Positions 26,898 through 36,116 of a stretch of DNA of 64,000 bases are shown one piece after another (positions within the stretch are counted from its first letter, which is position 1; every line of letters starts with the position of its first letter). A model generated the notes under the pieces. It saw only the letters and a program-made list of their open reading frames with translations, ran no database searches and was not told the DNA's origin. Position numbers and translations under genes: made by a program. This DNA comes from Acinetobacter pseudolwoffii (GTDB taxonomy: Bacteria; Pseudomonadota; Gammaproteobacteria; Pseudomonadales; Moraxellaceae), in the NCBI RefSeq assembly GCF_002803605.1, contig NZ_PHRG01000006.1:62001-126000 (forward strand), given 5' to 3'.

Positions 26898-27324
26898 GGC
26901 TCAATCCTGGGAGGCTGATTTAAACCGAGATTTAACCAGAGAAGTTCCTTTAAGCAAAGTAATCCTTTCAATATCTGAATGATTGATAGGAAAGTTATCC
27001 AGATCAGTGATCTGGTTAAATCGGTATATCCTGATTTGATGATTTATTTTGAGTAAATCCCTTTCATAACTCAAGAAATGATAATTTTATTCATATTTAA
27101 ATAGAGGTTGAACGCTCCTTCTCCCTTCGGGAGGAGGAGCATGCTGCGCAAGTCTCCGACAAGAAGATAGAATTTCATTTATAATAATTAAAAAATGATT
27201 TATGAAAGAACTCTAATGACAAATTGTATATTTACAAAGCACAAAATCCTTTTATGATGTAAGTGAAAATGATTAAAACCGCACCAAGGACTTAGGTGCC
27301 AGCAATAATAAGGTTATAGGAACC
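26898..27324. other. Gene-free stretch upstream of the Sel1 gene
   Basis: AT-rich, with one very stable hairpin at 27114-27140. No frame was found. The promoters of the divergent 81-aa gene and Sel1 gene should be here. Confidence 0.5.
27114..27140 (+). other. UUCG-capped hairpin
   Basis: GCTCCTTCTCCC and GGGAGGAGGAGC pair over 12 positions with one G-T, closing on a C(TTCG)G loop that is unusually stable as RNA. No T tract follows. It lies about 185 bases before the Sel1 gene. Confidence 0.6.
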
Positions 27325-28122
27325 ATGAAAAAGTTAATACTCGCTACCGTTCTTGCAGTTTCTGCGCAATTCACTCTGGCAAATACTGTAAAAGATCAGG
27401 CCGACCCCCAGTTTGTAAAAATTGAAGCCATGGTGAAAGCCAATAATTTCAAAGGCGCCTATGACGCTTTAAATCAATTGGCTAGTCAGGGAAATGCCCA
27501 AGCCATATATAACTTAGGCTATTTAACCCAGACCGGCCAGGGCACTGCCAAAGACGAGAAAAAAGCCATCCAGCTCTATGAACAGGCAGCCAGCAAAGGT
27601 TACCCTGTGGCCAATTATGTACTGGGCAAAAATTATGCGGCGGGTACATTAGGACTAAAGCAGGAGTTAAGCAAAGCCAAACAGTATCTGGAACATGCCT
27701 CAGCAGCCAACTTTGATGATGCCAGTGTAGATCTGGCTGTGCTGTTATTTGCTGAAAATACCCCTGCCTCAAATAAAATCGGACTACAAAAGCTGCAACC
27801 ATTAATCACAAAAGGTAATATGCAAGCGATTCACGCCAAAGCCTTATATGACATCAGCTCTGGTTTTAAAAACAAAGATGAAAAACCGATTCAGCAAGGT
27901 TTAAGCAGTATTCAGGATCTGGCTAAAAAAGGCTATATCCCTGCCCTGATGGCAGTCGGCAATATGTTTGCCAATGGCAGTATCGTGCAGCAAAACTTGC
28001 CTGAAGCGAAAAAAATCTTTGCTGCATTGGCACAGCAAAATATTCCGCAGGCTAAAGAGTCTTTGGCAGCAGTAGACAAAATGATGGCGGAGCAGAAAAA
28101 AATACCTGCCAAAAAGAGTTAA
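27325..28122 (+). CDS. Periplasmic Sel1-like repeat protein
   Basis: 265 residues with a signal peptide (MKKLILATVLAVSAQFTLA). Several Sel1/TPR-like helical repeats follow, for instance AQAIYNLGYLTQTGQGTAKDEKKAIQLYEQAASKGYPVANYVLGKNYAAG at about residues 57-107 and a second set at about 205-240 (YIPALMAVGNMFANGS). Such proteins are protein-protein interaction scaffolds in the periplasm. No partner is evident from the neighbours. RBS-like AAGG lies about 15 bases before the ATG. Confidence 0.85.
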   Translation: MKKLILATVLAVSAQFTLANTVKDQADPQFVKIEAMVKANNFKGAYDALNQLASQGNAQAIYNLGYLTQTGQGTAKDEKKAIQLYEQAASKGYPVANYVLGKNYAAGTLGLKQELSKAKQYLEHASAANFDDASVDLAVLLFAENTPASNKIGLQKLQPLITKGNMQAIHAKALYDISSGFKNKDEKPIQQGLSSIQDLAKKGYIPALMAVGNMFANGSIVQQNLPEAKKIFAALAQQNIPQAKESLAAVDKMMAEQKKIPAKKS

Positions 28123-28151
28123 TTTGGTTTCGCCCCAATGAGAAGCGGAGC

Positions 28152-28175
28152 TTCGCAAGAAAGGCATCTTGCGGA
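28152..28175. repeat. Small inverted repeat after the Sel1 gene
   Basis: TTCGCAAGA and TCTTGCGGA arms with a six-base loop, 29 bases past the Sel1 stop. The sequence CTTGCGGAxCxATxxTxCTCATC that starts here is also seen in repeat copy 3 near 44030, so it may be a fragment of that family. Confidence 0.4.
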
Positions 28176-28381
28176 GCCATACTCTCATCGCAAAACTCGT
28201 CAGCCAGCATCCACTGGTAAATTTGTCGCAAAAACAATCATTTTTAATCTTGCGGTGCAATACACCGCATTCCTCAAACAGTTGCGGCTGACTTTTCTAC
28301 CTGTAAAATATAATCATGAATTTAAAAAAGAAAATGCCAATATGGGGCTTTTTATAAGGAGAGAATCAATCCTGGAATGAG

Positions 28382-29308
28382 CTATCCCCACCACAAGGCA
28401 ATTAGGCCGCTGGTCACGATAAAACCAGCGATGGTGCTCATCAGCAGTGGTGTTAAGGCTCGATCATTTAAACCATAGGCCTGTCCCAACATACCGAAGA
28501 TTGTTGGCATCGGTAAGGCAGCAATCAAAGTACCCGCATGAACCATTTCCTGACTTAAACTGGTCAATTGACTGAGGCCAAGATACATCAGCAGCGGCAT
28601 CATAATGTTGTTAGAAAACACCAGATAGAAACTTTGCAGATTAACGTATTTCAGGCTCATTCCCACAATACCGCCACCAATTGCAAACAAGGCCAATGGC
28701 GATGCTGTCTGTCCGATCAAGGCAAAAACCTGATCGATATAGAGCGGAATTTTAATCTGGAAAATCGCACAGGCCATACCCAGTACGACCCCCATAAATA
28801 AGGGGTTTGTTACTAAAGTCAGCACCACACTTTTAAAAATGGAGCCAAGATTTGCCTGATGCTGTGTTCCCAGCGCAGCCATGACCAGTACCAAAGGAAT
28901 CAGCAACATACTTTCAATGATGACCACCAGAGAAGTATAAGTCATGGCCTGCTGCCCGATTAACAGACTAAGCACGGCCGTACCAATAAGTCCGGTATTC
29001 GACATCGCGGCGCCCAGCGACAATACTGCACTCTGCGAATGCGTATTCTGAAAATAACGGCGCATCATCCAGAAACCGCTACCATAGAGCAGTAAAGTTA
29101 CGCTGCTATACACCGCAAAGTATTCAAAATACCAGATTTCATGCAGGTCTTTAGAGGCGAGAGACTGGAAAAACAGCAGAGGCAACGCCACTTTAATGAC
29201 AAAAGCACCGACTGTACCCACTTGCTCTTTGTCTAACACTTGACTTTTTACAGTCAGATAACCCAGTGCCAACAATAAAAAAATGGGCACAATGACCGCA
29301 AAAATCAT
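28382..29308 (-). CDS. AEC-family transporter (auxin efflux carrier-like permease)
   Basis: 308 residues with ten hydrophobic segments in two sets of five. The pattern VSNTG-like (AAMSNTGLIGTAVLSL, about residue 103) and the C-terminal LPMPTIFGMLGQAYG are characteristic of the AEC family, inner-membrane carriers of organic acids or other metabolites. The substrate is unknown. It faces the Sel1 gene and lies 62 bases from the old yellow enzyme gene on the same strand, so a shared transcript is possible. Confidence 0.88.
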   Translation of the reverse strand: MIFAVIVPIFLLLALGYLTVKSQVLDKEQVGTVGAFVIKVALPLLFFQSLASKDLHEIWYFEYFAVYSSVTLLLYGSGFWMMRRYFQNTHSQSAVLSLGAAMSNTGLIGTAVLSLLIGQQAMTYTSLVVIIESMLLIPLVLVMAALGTQHQANLGSIFKSVVLTLVTNPLFMGVVLGMACAIFQIKIPLYIDQVFALIGQTASPLALFAIGGGIVGMSLKYVNLQSFYLVFSNNIMMPLLMYLGLSQLTSLSQEMVHAGTLIAALPMPTIFGMLGQAYGLNDRALTPLLMSTIAGFIVTSGLIALWWG

Positions 29309-29370
29309 AATGCAGCGTCCTCATTTGCAATGAGTGACTATTATACGACCTTCCTGCTTAGAAAAGATTG

Positions 29371-30480
29371 TTAAAAAGGCTCAAACAGATGGTTTAGACC
29401 ATGCGGGGCACTGCGAAGATATTGGGGTGAAATCTTTAGTTTTTCTTCAAGTGCCGCAGCTGCATGCCAAGGCCAATGTGGATCGTAGAGAATCGCCCGT
29501 GCAATAGCGATAGCATCGGCCTGCCCTTTTTGCAGAATATGTTCTGCCTGTTCTGCTTCGGTAATTAAACCTACAGCAATTACCGGAATATTGACGGCTT
29601 TTTTGATGATATCTGCAAAAGGTACTTGATAGTTCGGTTTCACATCAATGTTCTGTTTGACATGTAAACCGGCACTGGAAATATGAATATAAGCTGCGCC
29701 CATCGCTTCGAGGGCTTTAGAGAGTTCAACCGAAGAATCAATATTCCAGCTATCTTCATGCTCCATCCAGTCACTCGCTGAAATACGCACTCCGATTGGA
29801 TAATCTTCCGGAACTGCTGCCTTCATGGCTTGCAATACTTCCAGCGTCAGGCGAATCCGGTTTTCCAGTGAACCACCATATTTATCCTCACGCTTATTGG
29901 AAAGTGGCGACATAAACTGATGTAACAGATAACCATGTGCTGCATGTAGTTCAATCAGGTCAAAGCCTGCATCAACTGCACGTTTGGCACTTTCTGCAAA
30001 GTCTGCAATGACCTGATCAATCTCTGCCTGACTCAGCGCTTTAGGAGGATGTTCGTATGCCTGAAAAGGAAGATCACTGGCAGAAACAGTTTGCCAGCCA
30101 TGTGCCTCATCCGGTTTAAACTGGCCTCTACCTGCCCATGGTTTATCTGTAGAGGCTTTACGTCCGGCATGTGCAAGCTGGATAGCAAATGGCATTGGCG
30201 ATATAGATTTAACTTTGGCCAATAATGCTTTGATCTGGGCAGCTTGCTGATCATTCCACAATCCCAGGTCTGCATAACTGATACGACCTTCTGGTTGTAC
30301 GGCAGTCGCCTCGACAATACAGAGTCCGGCACCAGAGAGCGCATAATTCGCCCATTGCTGCTCATGCCAATACGTGATTTCACCCTCATCTGTGGCTGAA
30401 TATTGACACATGGGTGCAATAATAATTTTATTGCTGAGTGATAATGAACCAAACTTTAGCGGTTGAAATAATAATGTCAC
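29371..30480 (-). CDS. NADH:flavin oxidoreductase, old yellow enzyme (YqjM/XenA class)
   Basis: 369 residues, FMN-dependent TIM barrel. IIAPMCQYSA with the Cys that tunes the flavin marks the YqjM-like class. HAGRKAS, HAAHGYLLHQFMSPLSNKREDKYGGS and a late ARAILYDPHWPWHAA complete the family pattern. Such enzymes reduce the C=C bond of enones, nitro compounds and similar electrophiles with NAD(P)H. It lies upstream of the AEC transporter on the same strand, and follows the OprB porin gene (93 bases away) across a terminator. Confidence 0.92.
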   Translation of the reverse strand: MTLLFQPLKFGSLSLSNKIIIAPMCQYSATDEGEITYWHEQQWANYALSGAGLCIVEATAVQPEGRISYADLGLWNDQQAAQIKALLAKVKSISPMPFAIQLAHAGRKASTDKPWAGRGQFKPDEAHGWQTVSASDLPFQAYEHPPKALSQAEIDQVIADFAESAKRAVDAGFDLIELHAAHGYLLHQFMSPLSNKREDKYGGSLENRIRLTLEVLQAMKAAVPEDYPIGVRISASDWMEHEDSWNIDSSVELSKALEAMGAAYIHISSAGLHVKQNIDVKPNYQVPFADIIKKAVNIPVIAVGLITEAEQAEHILQKGQADAIAIARAILYDPHWPWHAAAALEEKLKISPQYLRSAPHGLNHLFEPF

Positions 30481-30525
30481 GTGGCAATCCCTCTTTATTC
30501 ATGTGAAGTATGATCGGGCAATAAA

Positions 30526-30550
30526 AAACAGGCTTTAAAAAGCCTGTTTA
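30526..30550 (-). terminator. Terminator of the oprB-type porin gene
   Basis: AAACAGGCTTT / AAAGCCTGTTT stem with a two-base loop. On the minus strand it is followed by TTTATT, 25 bases past the porin stop. Confidence 0.85.
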
Positions 30551-30573
30551 GTTATAACGTGAACGATCACTTT

Positions 30574-31839
30574 TTAGAAGATGATGCGGCTGGTTAAACC
30601 AAGTAGCAGTGCATTATCTACGTTGTTGGTTGCCCCTGGATTGACTACATATTGCAGGTTTGGACGTAGCATCAGCCACTTTGTTGCATTATAGCTATAG
30701 TTGAGTTCGATATTGTATTCTGCATCGGCATTGAATGCTGGACGCGAATCTGCAAAGCGATTATTCACGTGCACACGGTTAACTGCCAGACCCAAAATAT
30801 CATTCGGTTGACTGTCGAGCAGGCCAATATATTTCACCCCAAGCTGTTGTGAATGATCGACTTTATTGGTTACACGGTCATGCCAGGTGAAATTGGCAAA
30901 TGAATGCAGGCCCTGACGCCCCTGACCTGTTGAAGTTAATTGCTGTTCAATGGCCAACCAGCCTGCAAAGGTACGATCTTCAGCTTGACCAGTGACAATA
31001 TCTTTTTGATTGATTGGATCATCCGCAGTATTGTACATTCCACCCACACGGTAGCTACCCGGCAAGTTATTGATGAGTGATTTGGGTGTCCATACAATTT
31101 CTGCTGGAATGGTCACGCCATCGGCATGCTCAGTATCCAAACTCCAGCCTTGATCTTCTTTAGCCCCATTGCCATTGTCCGGATTAAACTCATAAACACC
31201 GACTTGTACTGCAAGTTCAGGGTTTAGCTGCTGCTTTATACGCGCACCCCATTGTGATACTGGCGTATTCATCCAGATATTGCCTTGCCATTTACCCATC
31301 TGCGCAGCACAAAATGCTGTACTGGCAAAATCACAGGCCATCACATTAAAGTCCATGCCCAGCCCCAAACGGCCAGCCTTAATACTCAGTCCTTGTTCTT
31401 TATAATTCTTTTCAATCGAAAGTTCACTCAGACGGCTATCCTGATTGCCACGCCCAAACGTACCTTGTGCATTGGCCATCTGTGGCGCTGATGAATCTTG
31501 CAAATCACGGATAGACGTACTTTGGCCTTGGCGCGCACTCATTGCAGCACGTACCGTGACACCGTTCCATCCTGCCAGTTTTTCCAGGTCCAGTTGAGTT
31601 CCCAACCATAACTGGGCAGAAGTTAATGGATCTGCGCCTGCATTCCGGCCACCATCCGCAAGATAGGCTGTATCAGTTAGCAGATTGGCTTCAAATTTAA
31701 TTCCTTGCTGAGCCAGTTCTGTACGTTGACCATTCCAGTCCCCCAGTAAATATTGACCTTGCGGATCAAATGCAGATTCTGCCTGCGCGGTTGTCATGGC
31801 AGCCATTAATGACAATAAAGCGAAACCTAAATATTTCAT
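30574..31839 (-). CDS. Carbohydrate porin, OprB family
   Basis: About 421 residues. Signal peptide MKYLGFALLSLMAAMTTAQA, then LLGDWNGQRTELAQQGI, the usual mature start of OprB, and a C-terminal phenylalanine (LTSRIIF), the signal for outer-membrane barrel assembly. OprB porins let glucose and related sugars cross the outer membrane. No sugar transport genes are adjacent. ATG at 31839 chosen because AGG lies six bases upstream and the signal peptide begins there; an ATG five codons earlier is possible. Confidence 0.9.
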   Translation of the reverse strand: MKYLGFALLSLMAAMTTAQAESAFDPQGQYLLGDWNGQRTELAQQGIKFEANLLTDTAYLADGGRNAGADPLTSAQLWLGTQLDLEKLAGWNGVTVRAAMSARQGQSTSIRDLQDSSAPQMANAQGTFGRGNQDSRLSELSIEKNYKEQGLSIKAGRLGLGMDFNVMACDFASTAFCAAQMGKWQGNIWMNTPVSQWGARIKQQLNPELAVQVGVYEFNPDNGNGAKEDQGWSLDTEHADGVTIPAEIVWTPKSLINNLPGSYRVGGMYNTADDPINQKDIVTGQAEDRTFAGWLAIEQQLTSTGQGRQGLHSFANFTWHDRVTNKVDHSQQLGVKYIGLLDSQPNDILGLAVNRVHVNNRFADSRPAFNADAEYNIELNYSYNATKWLMLRPNLQYVVNPGATNNVDNALLLGLTSRIIF

Positions 31840-32236
31840 GTAAAACCTAAACATTCGGAGAGAAAAACAAGCAAGGTTTTTAAAATTGCTATTAGGTGCA
31901 TGAATTTACATAACTTTTCCTATAAATTCTTATTATTTTTTTTATTATTGATTAAACTTTTAGTTATGCCTTAATACAAAAAATATAATTTTATTTCAAA
32001 ATAGTTAAATTATTTATATGTTTTTCAAAAACTTAGGATTTATTTATTTTTGCATTCCTTTTATTTCTTTAATTTTTGGTCTAAACATGCAAAAAAACAG
32101 CTTATTCTTTAAGCTCTTACACCTCCAGTAAACATGAAATCCCCAGTCATTTTCTAATGGTTGCATCCCCATTAAGACTTGTAATCTCCGTAAATTCGCC
32201 CAATATTAGCTGCATCTCCCTCGCCTCTGATGTGTT
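31840..32236. other. Gene-free stretch between divergent oprB and mutM genes
   Basis: Strongly AT-rich from 31900 to 32100, with the leaders of both genes. No clear operators or hairpins seen. Confidence 0.5.
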
Positions 32237-33097
32237 ATGCCTGAATTACCAGAAGTAGAAACCACCAAAACCAGTTTATTACCCTTGTTAGAACAACGTG
32301 TAAAACGGGTTGAAATCCGTCAGTCAAGTTTGCGCTGGCCCATTCCCGAAAATATACAAAAGCTGGTCGGGCAGAAATTACTCAACCTGTCGCGCCGTTC
32401 CAAATATATTCTGGCTGAGTTTGAGCACGACACCATGCTCTGGCATTTAGGCATGTCTGGCAGCTTTCGTTTGTGTGAAACAACTGAAGAATTACGCAAA
32501 CATGATCATCTGATTATTCAGTTTGATGATATTGAACTGCGTTATCATGATCCGCGTCGTTTTGGCTGTATTTTATGGCTAGATGCGCAGTCACAAAGCA
32601 AACTGATTGATACGCTGGGACCAGAACCCCTGAGTGAAAATTTTAATTCTCAGTATTTATTTGAAAAATTGAAAAATAAAAATGTTGGCACCAAAGTTGC
32701 GATTATGGATAACCATGTGGTGGTAGGTGTCGGCAATATTTATGCAACCGAAAGTCTGTTCAATATGGGCATTCATCCAGCGCAACCCGCCTCGACTTTA
32801 AGCTTGGCACAGATCGAAAAATTAGTGCTGGAAATCAAGCGCATATTAAAACAGGCCATTGATTTAGGTGGGTCGACATTACGGGATTACACCAACGCCA
32901 TGGGAGAAAATGGCTATTTTCAGCAAACGCTGCTGGCCTATGGTCGTGCCGGGGAAATGTGCGTGAACTGTGAGACCACGCTTGAAAATATTAAACTGGG
33001 ACAACGTGCTTCTGTGTTCTGTCCAGAATGTCAGCCTTTGAAAAAGATGCAACTCCCTGTCAAAAAACTGACAACTGTACGAGGGAAAAAGTCATGA
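32237..33097 (+). CDS. mutM: Formamidopyrimidine-DNA glycosylase (Fpg/MutM)
   Basis: 286 residues. The start PELPEVETT gives the catalytic Pro-1 (after Met removal) and Glu-2. Lys of HLGMSGSFR and the loop YHDPRRFG are present. Near the C-terminus a zinc finger (CVNC and CPEC, spacing 16) binds DNA. It removes 8-oxoguanine and formamidopyrimidine. A basic tail of about 20 residues follows the finger, longer than in E. coli (269). The stop overlaps the start of the parvulin gene. Confidence 0.96.
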   Translation: MPELPEVETTKTSLLPLLEQRVKRVEIRQSSLRWPIPENIQKLVGQKLLNLSRRSKYILAEFEHDTMLWHLGMSGSFRLCETTEELRKHDHLIIQFDDIELRYHDPRRFGCILWLDAQSQSKLIDTLGPEPLSENFNSQYLFEKLKNKNVGTKVAIMDNHVVVGVGNIYATESLFNMGIHPAQPASTLSLAQIEKLVLEIKRILKQAIDLGGSTLRDYTNAMGENGYFQQTLLAYGRAGEMCVNCETTLENIKLGQRASVFCPECQPLKKMQLPVKKLTTVRGKKS

Positions 33098-33378
33098 AAA
33101 CAGCCATTGTGCGTCATATTCTGGTTAAAGATAAAGAAACTGCCGAGCAGCTTAAAAAGAAGATTTTGAGTGGCGCTGACTTTAATAAAATCGCCAGACA
33201 ATATTCAACCTGTAATTCTGCCAAGCGTGGCGGAGAACTGGGCGAAGTGAAAAAAGGCCAACTGGTGCCTGTCATTGATAAGCTGGTGTTTACGGCTGCT
33301 GAACGGGTCTTACATGGTCCGGTCAAAAGCCAGTTTGGTTTTCATTTGGTAGAAATTAAGTTCCGAATGGATTTTTAA
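33094..33378 (+). CDS. ppiC: Parvulin-type peptidyl-prolyl isomerase PpiC
   Basis: 94 residues, one parvulin domain with no signal peptide or trigger domain, the size of E. coli PpiC (93). RHILVKD, GADFNKIARQYSTCNSAKRGGELG and SQFGFHLVEI match the family. Cytoplasmic prolyl isomerase. The ATG at 33094 overlaps the mutM stop (ATGA), so it is translated by coupling with the DNA glycosylase. Confidence 0.93.
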   Translation: MKTAIVRHILVKDKETAEQLKKKILSGADFNKIARQYSTCNSAKRGGELGEVKKGQLVPVIDKLVFTAAERVLHGPVKSQFGFHLVEIKFRMDF

Positions 33379-33385
33379 TCTTATA

Positions 33386-33432
33386 AATCTCTCCCCACCT
33401 CCCTTTAACAAAAGGGGGGATTTAGGAGGATT
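33386..33432. repeat. Palindromic dispersed repeat, copy 2
   Basis: AATCTCTCCCC and a GGGGGGATTTAGGAGGATT end flank CCTCCCTTT..AAAAGGGGGG. A short version of the repeat seen at 20155-20239 and 43981-44083; it lies just after the ppiC stop. Confidence 0.6.
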
Positions 33433-33462
33433 AAAAAAACGGCACAAGAGGCGCCGTTTTTT
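33433..33462. terminator. Terminator between ppiC and mscL
   Basis: AAAAAACGGC / GCCGTTTTTT arms, nine-base loop. Serves convergent genes. Confidence 0.85.
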
Positions 33463-33478
33463 ATTTGTGTCAGAACGC

Positions 33479-33919
33479 TTATGCTTCAGGACGTTTTTTC
33501 AATTCATCACGAATTTCACGCAATAATTCGATATCTTCAGGGGTGGCTTCAGGTGCAGGTGCTTCTTCTGCCTGTTTACGACGAAGTTTATTCATCATTT
33601 TCACCAGTAAGAATACCACCCATGCCAACAACAGGAAATTAATCAGAATCGTTAGGAAGTTACCATAAGCAAATACATTCAGGCCTTCAGCCTGTGCATT
33701 TGTCAAAGAAGTGACATTATTAGGATTATCACCCAGTACCAGGAACCAGTTAGAATAGTCAACATCACCACCTAAAATCCAGCTAACGATTGGCATGATG
33801 ATATCTTTTACAAAAGAATCAATAATTTTACCAAATGCTCCACCAATAATAACACCGACCGCGAGGTCCATCACATTGCCTTTGACAGCAAACTCTTTAA
33901 ATTCTTGAATAATACTCAT
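33479..33919 (-). CDS. mscL: Large-conductance mechanosensitive channel MscL
   Basis: 146 residues. The N-terminal [38 protein letters not shown] is the pore-lining helix with its surrounding S1 helix; the second transmembrane helix ([21 protein letters not shown]) and the C-terminal [11 protein letters not shown] bundle follow. It releases solutes under osmotic downshift. Slightly longer than the E. coli protein (136) because of an extra periplasmic loop and a Pro/Glu-rich linker ([12 protein letters not shown]). Confidence 0.97.
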   Translation of the reverse strand: MSIIQEFKEFAVKGNVMDLAVGVIIGGAFGKIIDSFVKDIIMPIVSWILGGDVDYSNWFLVLGDNPNNVTSLTNAQAEGLNVFAYGNFLTILINFLLLAWVVFLLVKMMNKLRRKQAEEAPAPEATPEDIELLREIRDELKKRPEA

Positions 33920-34040
33920 TTTTTCTCCAATAATTCATTTTAAAGTTTGTGATGAATTATACATTAATTATAAGTGATTTCATTTTCACATAAGGTGATG
34001 TTTTTTATAAGATTTATCGTTCTAGTTAAAATTTTAATAC

Positions 34041-34075
34041 AAAAAAAACCGCAATCTTTGAAAAGATTGCGGCTT
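34041..34075 (-). terminator. Terminator of typA
   Basis: CCGCAATCTTT / AAAGATTGCGG stem of 11 pairs, followed on the minus strand by T8. Confidence 0.93.
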
Positions 34076-34103
34076 TAGGAATCTTAGATCAATAATCTAC
34101 AGA

Positions 34104-35942
34104 TTATTTACCTGAACGGTTACGTTTACGTTCGTTTTCAGTCAAATAACGCTTACGGATACGGATTGACTTCGGTGTTACTTCAACTAGTTCGTCATCT
34201 TCAATGAATTCAAGCGCTTGTTCAAGCGTATATTCAACTGCAGGAACAAGTGTTAATGCTTCATCAGTACCAGATGCACGTACGTTGGTTAACTGTTTTG
34301 CCTTAGTCGGGTTCACAGTCATGTCGTCAGAACGTGAGTTAATACCAATAATCATACCTTCGTAAACTTCTAACTGAGGCTTAGCGAATAGACGACCACG
34401 GTCTTGTAATGTGAACAATGCATAGCCCAGGCAAGTACCTTGAACCATAGAGATCAACACACCGTTTTGACGTTTCGCAACTTGGCCTTGTTTCATTGGA
34501 CCATAATGCGAGAAGCTTGATGTCATGATACCCGTACCTGAAGTCATCGTCATGAATTCAGAACGGAAACCGATCAAGCCACGTGAAGGAACAGTTGCTT
34601 CAATACGGATACGGCCTTTACCGTCAACTTCCATATTGGTCATCTCGCCTTTACGGCTGCCCATTTGCTCCATTACAGAACCTTGGTGCTGTTCTTCAAC
34701 GTCAAAAGTCACGTTTTCGTACGGTTCTTGCATTTGACCGTCAATTTCTTTCAAGATGACTTGCGGACGAGATACACCCATCTCGAAGCCTTCACGGCGC
34801 ATGTTCTCAATTAAAACTGAAAGGTGAAGTTCACCACGGCCAGATACTTTGAAACGGTCAGGACTGTCAGTGTCTTCAACACGTAATGCGACGTTGTGGA
34901 TCAATTCGCGATCTAGACGCTCACGAATGTTACGTGAAGTTACGAATTTACCTTCTTTACCAGCAAACGGTGAGTTGTTTACCTGGAATGTCATTGTGAC
35001 TGTAGGTTCATCTACAGAAAGCGGTGGAAGCGCTTCAACAGCTTTCGGATCACAAATCGTGTCAGAAATGTTCAATGCATCAATACCCGTTACGCAAACG
35101 ATATCACCTGCATTGGCTTCTTCGATGTCCACACGGTCTAAACCATGATAACCCATGATTTTTAAGATACGACCGTTACGTGTTTTGCCTTCTTTATCGA
35201 TTACAGTCACTTGCGTGTTCAATTTAACTGAACCACGTTGAATACGACCAACACCGATAACGCCTACGAAGCTGTTATAGTCAAGTGAAGACACTTGCAT
35301 TTGGAATGGACCATCAACGTCAACTGCTGGCGGTTCAACGATGTCTACAATTGTTTGGAACAATGGCGTCATGTCGTCAGCAAGTTCTTCTGGAGAAGGA
35401 CCCGCCACACCACGAAGACCAGATGCATAAACGACCGGGAAGTCTAACTGTTCGTCAGAACCACCCAAGTTATCGAACAAATCGAATACCTGGTCAATCA
35501 CCCAGTCTGGACGTGCGCTTGGCTTATCAACTTTGTTAATAATTACGATTGGCTTCAAACCACGTGCGAACGCTTTTTGCGTTACGAAACGTGTTTGTGG
35601 CATCGGGCCTTCTTGTGAATCGACAAGAAGAAGTACGCAGTCAACCATCGACATTACACGTTCAACTTCACCACCGAAGTCGGCGTGTCCCGGGGTGTCC
35701 ACGATGTTAATGCGATATTCAGTATTGGTACGTGCATCCGTCCATTTAATTGCAGTGTTTTTTGCAAGAATGGTAATACCACGTTCACTTTCGATAGCGC
35801 CAGAATCCATGACACGCTCAATCTCACCCGCGCGATCACCGAGAGCACCTGATTGTTGCAAAAGTTTGTCTACAAGAGTGGTTTTACCATGATCGACGTG
35901 CGCAATAATGGCGATGTTACGGAGAGTTTTAATATCTGACAT
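34104..35942 (-). CDS. typA: Ribosome-associated GTPase TypA/BipA
   Basis: 612 residues, normal length. The GTPase motifs are AHVDHGKTTLVDKLL (P-loop), DTPGHADFGGEVERV (G3) and NKVDKP (G4). An EF-G-like domain II, domain III and the TypA-specific C-terminal domain with PSRGLIGFRSEFMTMT follow. It helps large-subunit assembly and growth under cold and stress. Single gene with its own terminator. Confidence 0.98.
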   Translation of the reverse strand: MSDIKTLRNIAIIAHVDHGKTTLVDKLLQQSGALGDRAGEIERVMDSGAIESERGITILAKNTAIKWTDARTNTEYRINIVDTPGHADFGGEVERVMSMVDCVLLLVDSQEGPMPQTRFVTQKAFARGLKPIVIINKVDKPSARPDWVIDQVFDLFDNLGGSDEQLDFPVVYASGLRGVAGPSPEELADDMTPLFQTIVDIVEPPAVDVDGPFQMQVSSLDYNSFVGVIGVGRIQRGSVKLNTQVTVIDKEGKTRNGRILKIMGYHGLDRVDIEEANAGDIVCVTGIDALNISDTICDPKAVEALPPLSVDEPTVTMTFQVNNSPFAGKEGKFVTSRNIRERLDRELIHNVALRVEDTDSPDRFKVSGRGELHLSVLIENMRREGFEMGVSRPQVILKEIDGQMQEPYENVTFDVEEQHQGSVMEQMGSRKGEMTNMEVDGKGRIRIEATVPSRGLIGFRSEFMTMTSGTGIMTSSFSHYGPMKQGQVAKRQNGVLISMVQGTCLGYALFTLQDRGRLFAKPQLEVYEGMIIGINSRSDDMTVNPTKAKQLTNVRASGTDEALTLVPAVEYTLEQALEFIEDDELVEVTPKSIRIRKRYLTENERKRNRSGK

Positions 35943-36116
35943 GTAAATTCAATGCGTATGTAATTTGAGGGCAAATTATACAGAAAAATACAAAACTTTT
36001 ATAGTCACTGTTACCACACTCCTCAACTTTTTTTAAGGAGATGGGCTTTTTTTGATTTTGTAAAGGCGTGTAACTCGATTAGAATAGCGCCACCCTGCCT
36101 TAATTTGCATTGACAC

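Noticed and set aside
28138..28380. 80-codon frame between the Sel1 and AEC genes
   Set aside because: No ribosome binding site; the region contains an inverted repeat and reads as intergenic sequence.
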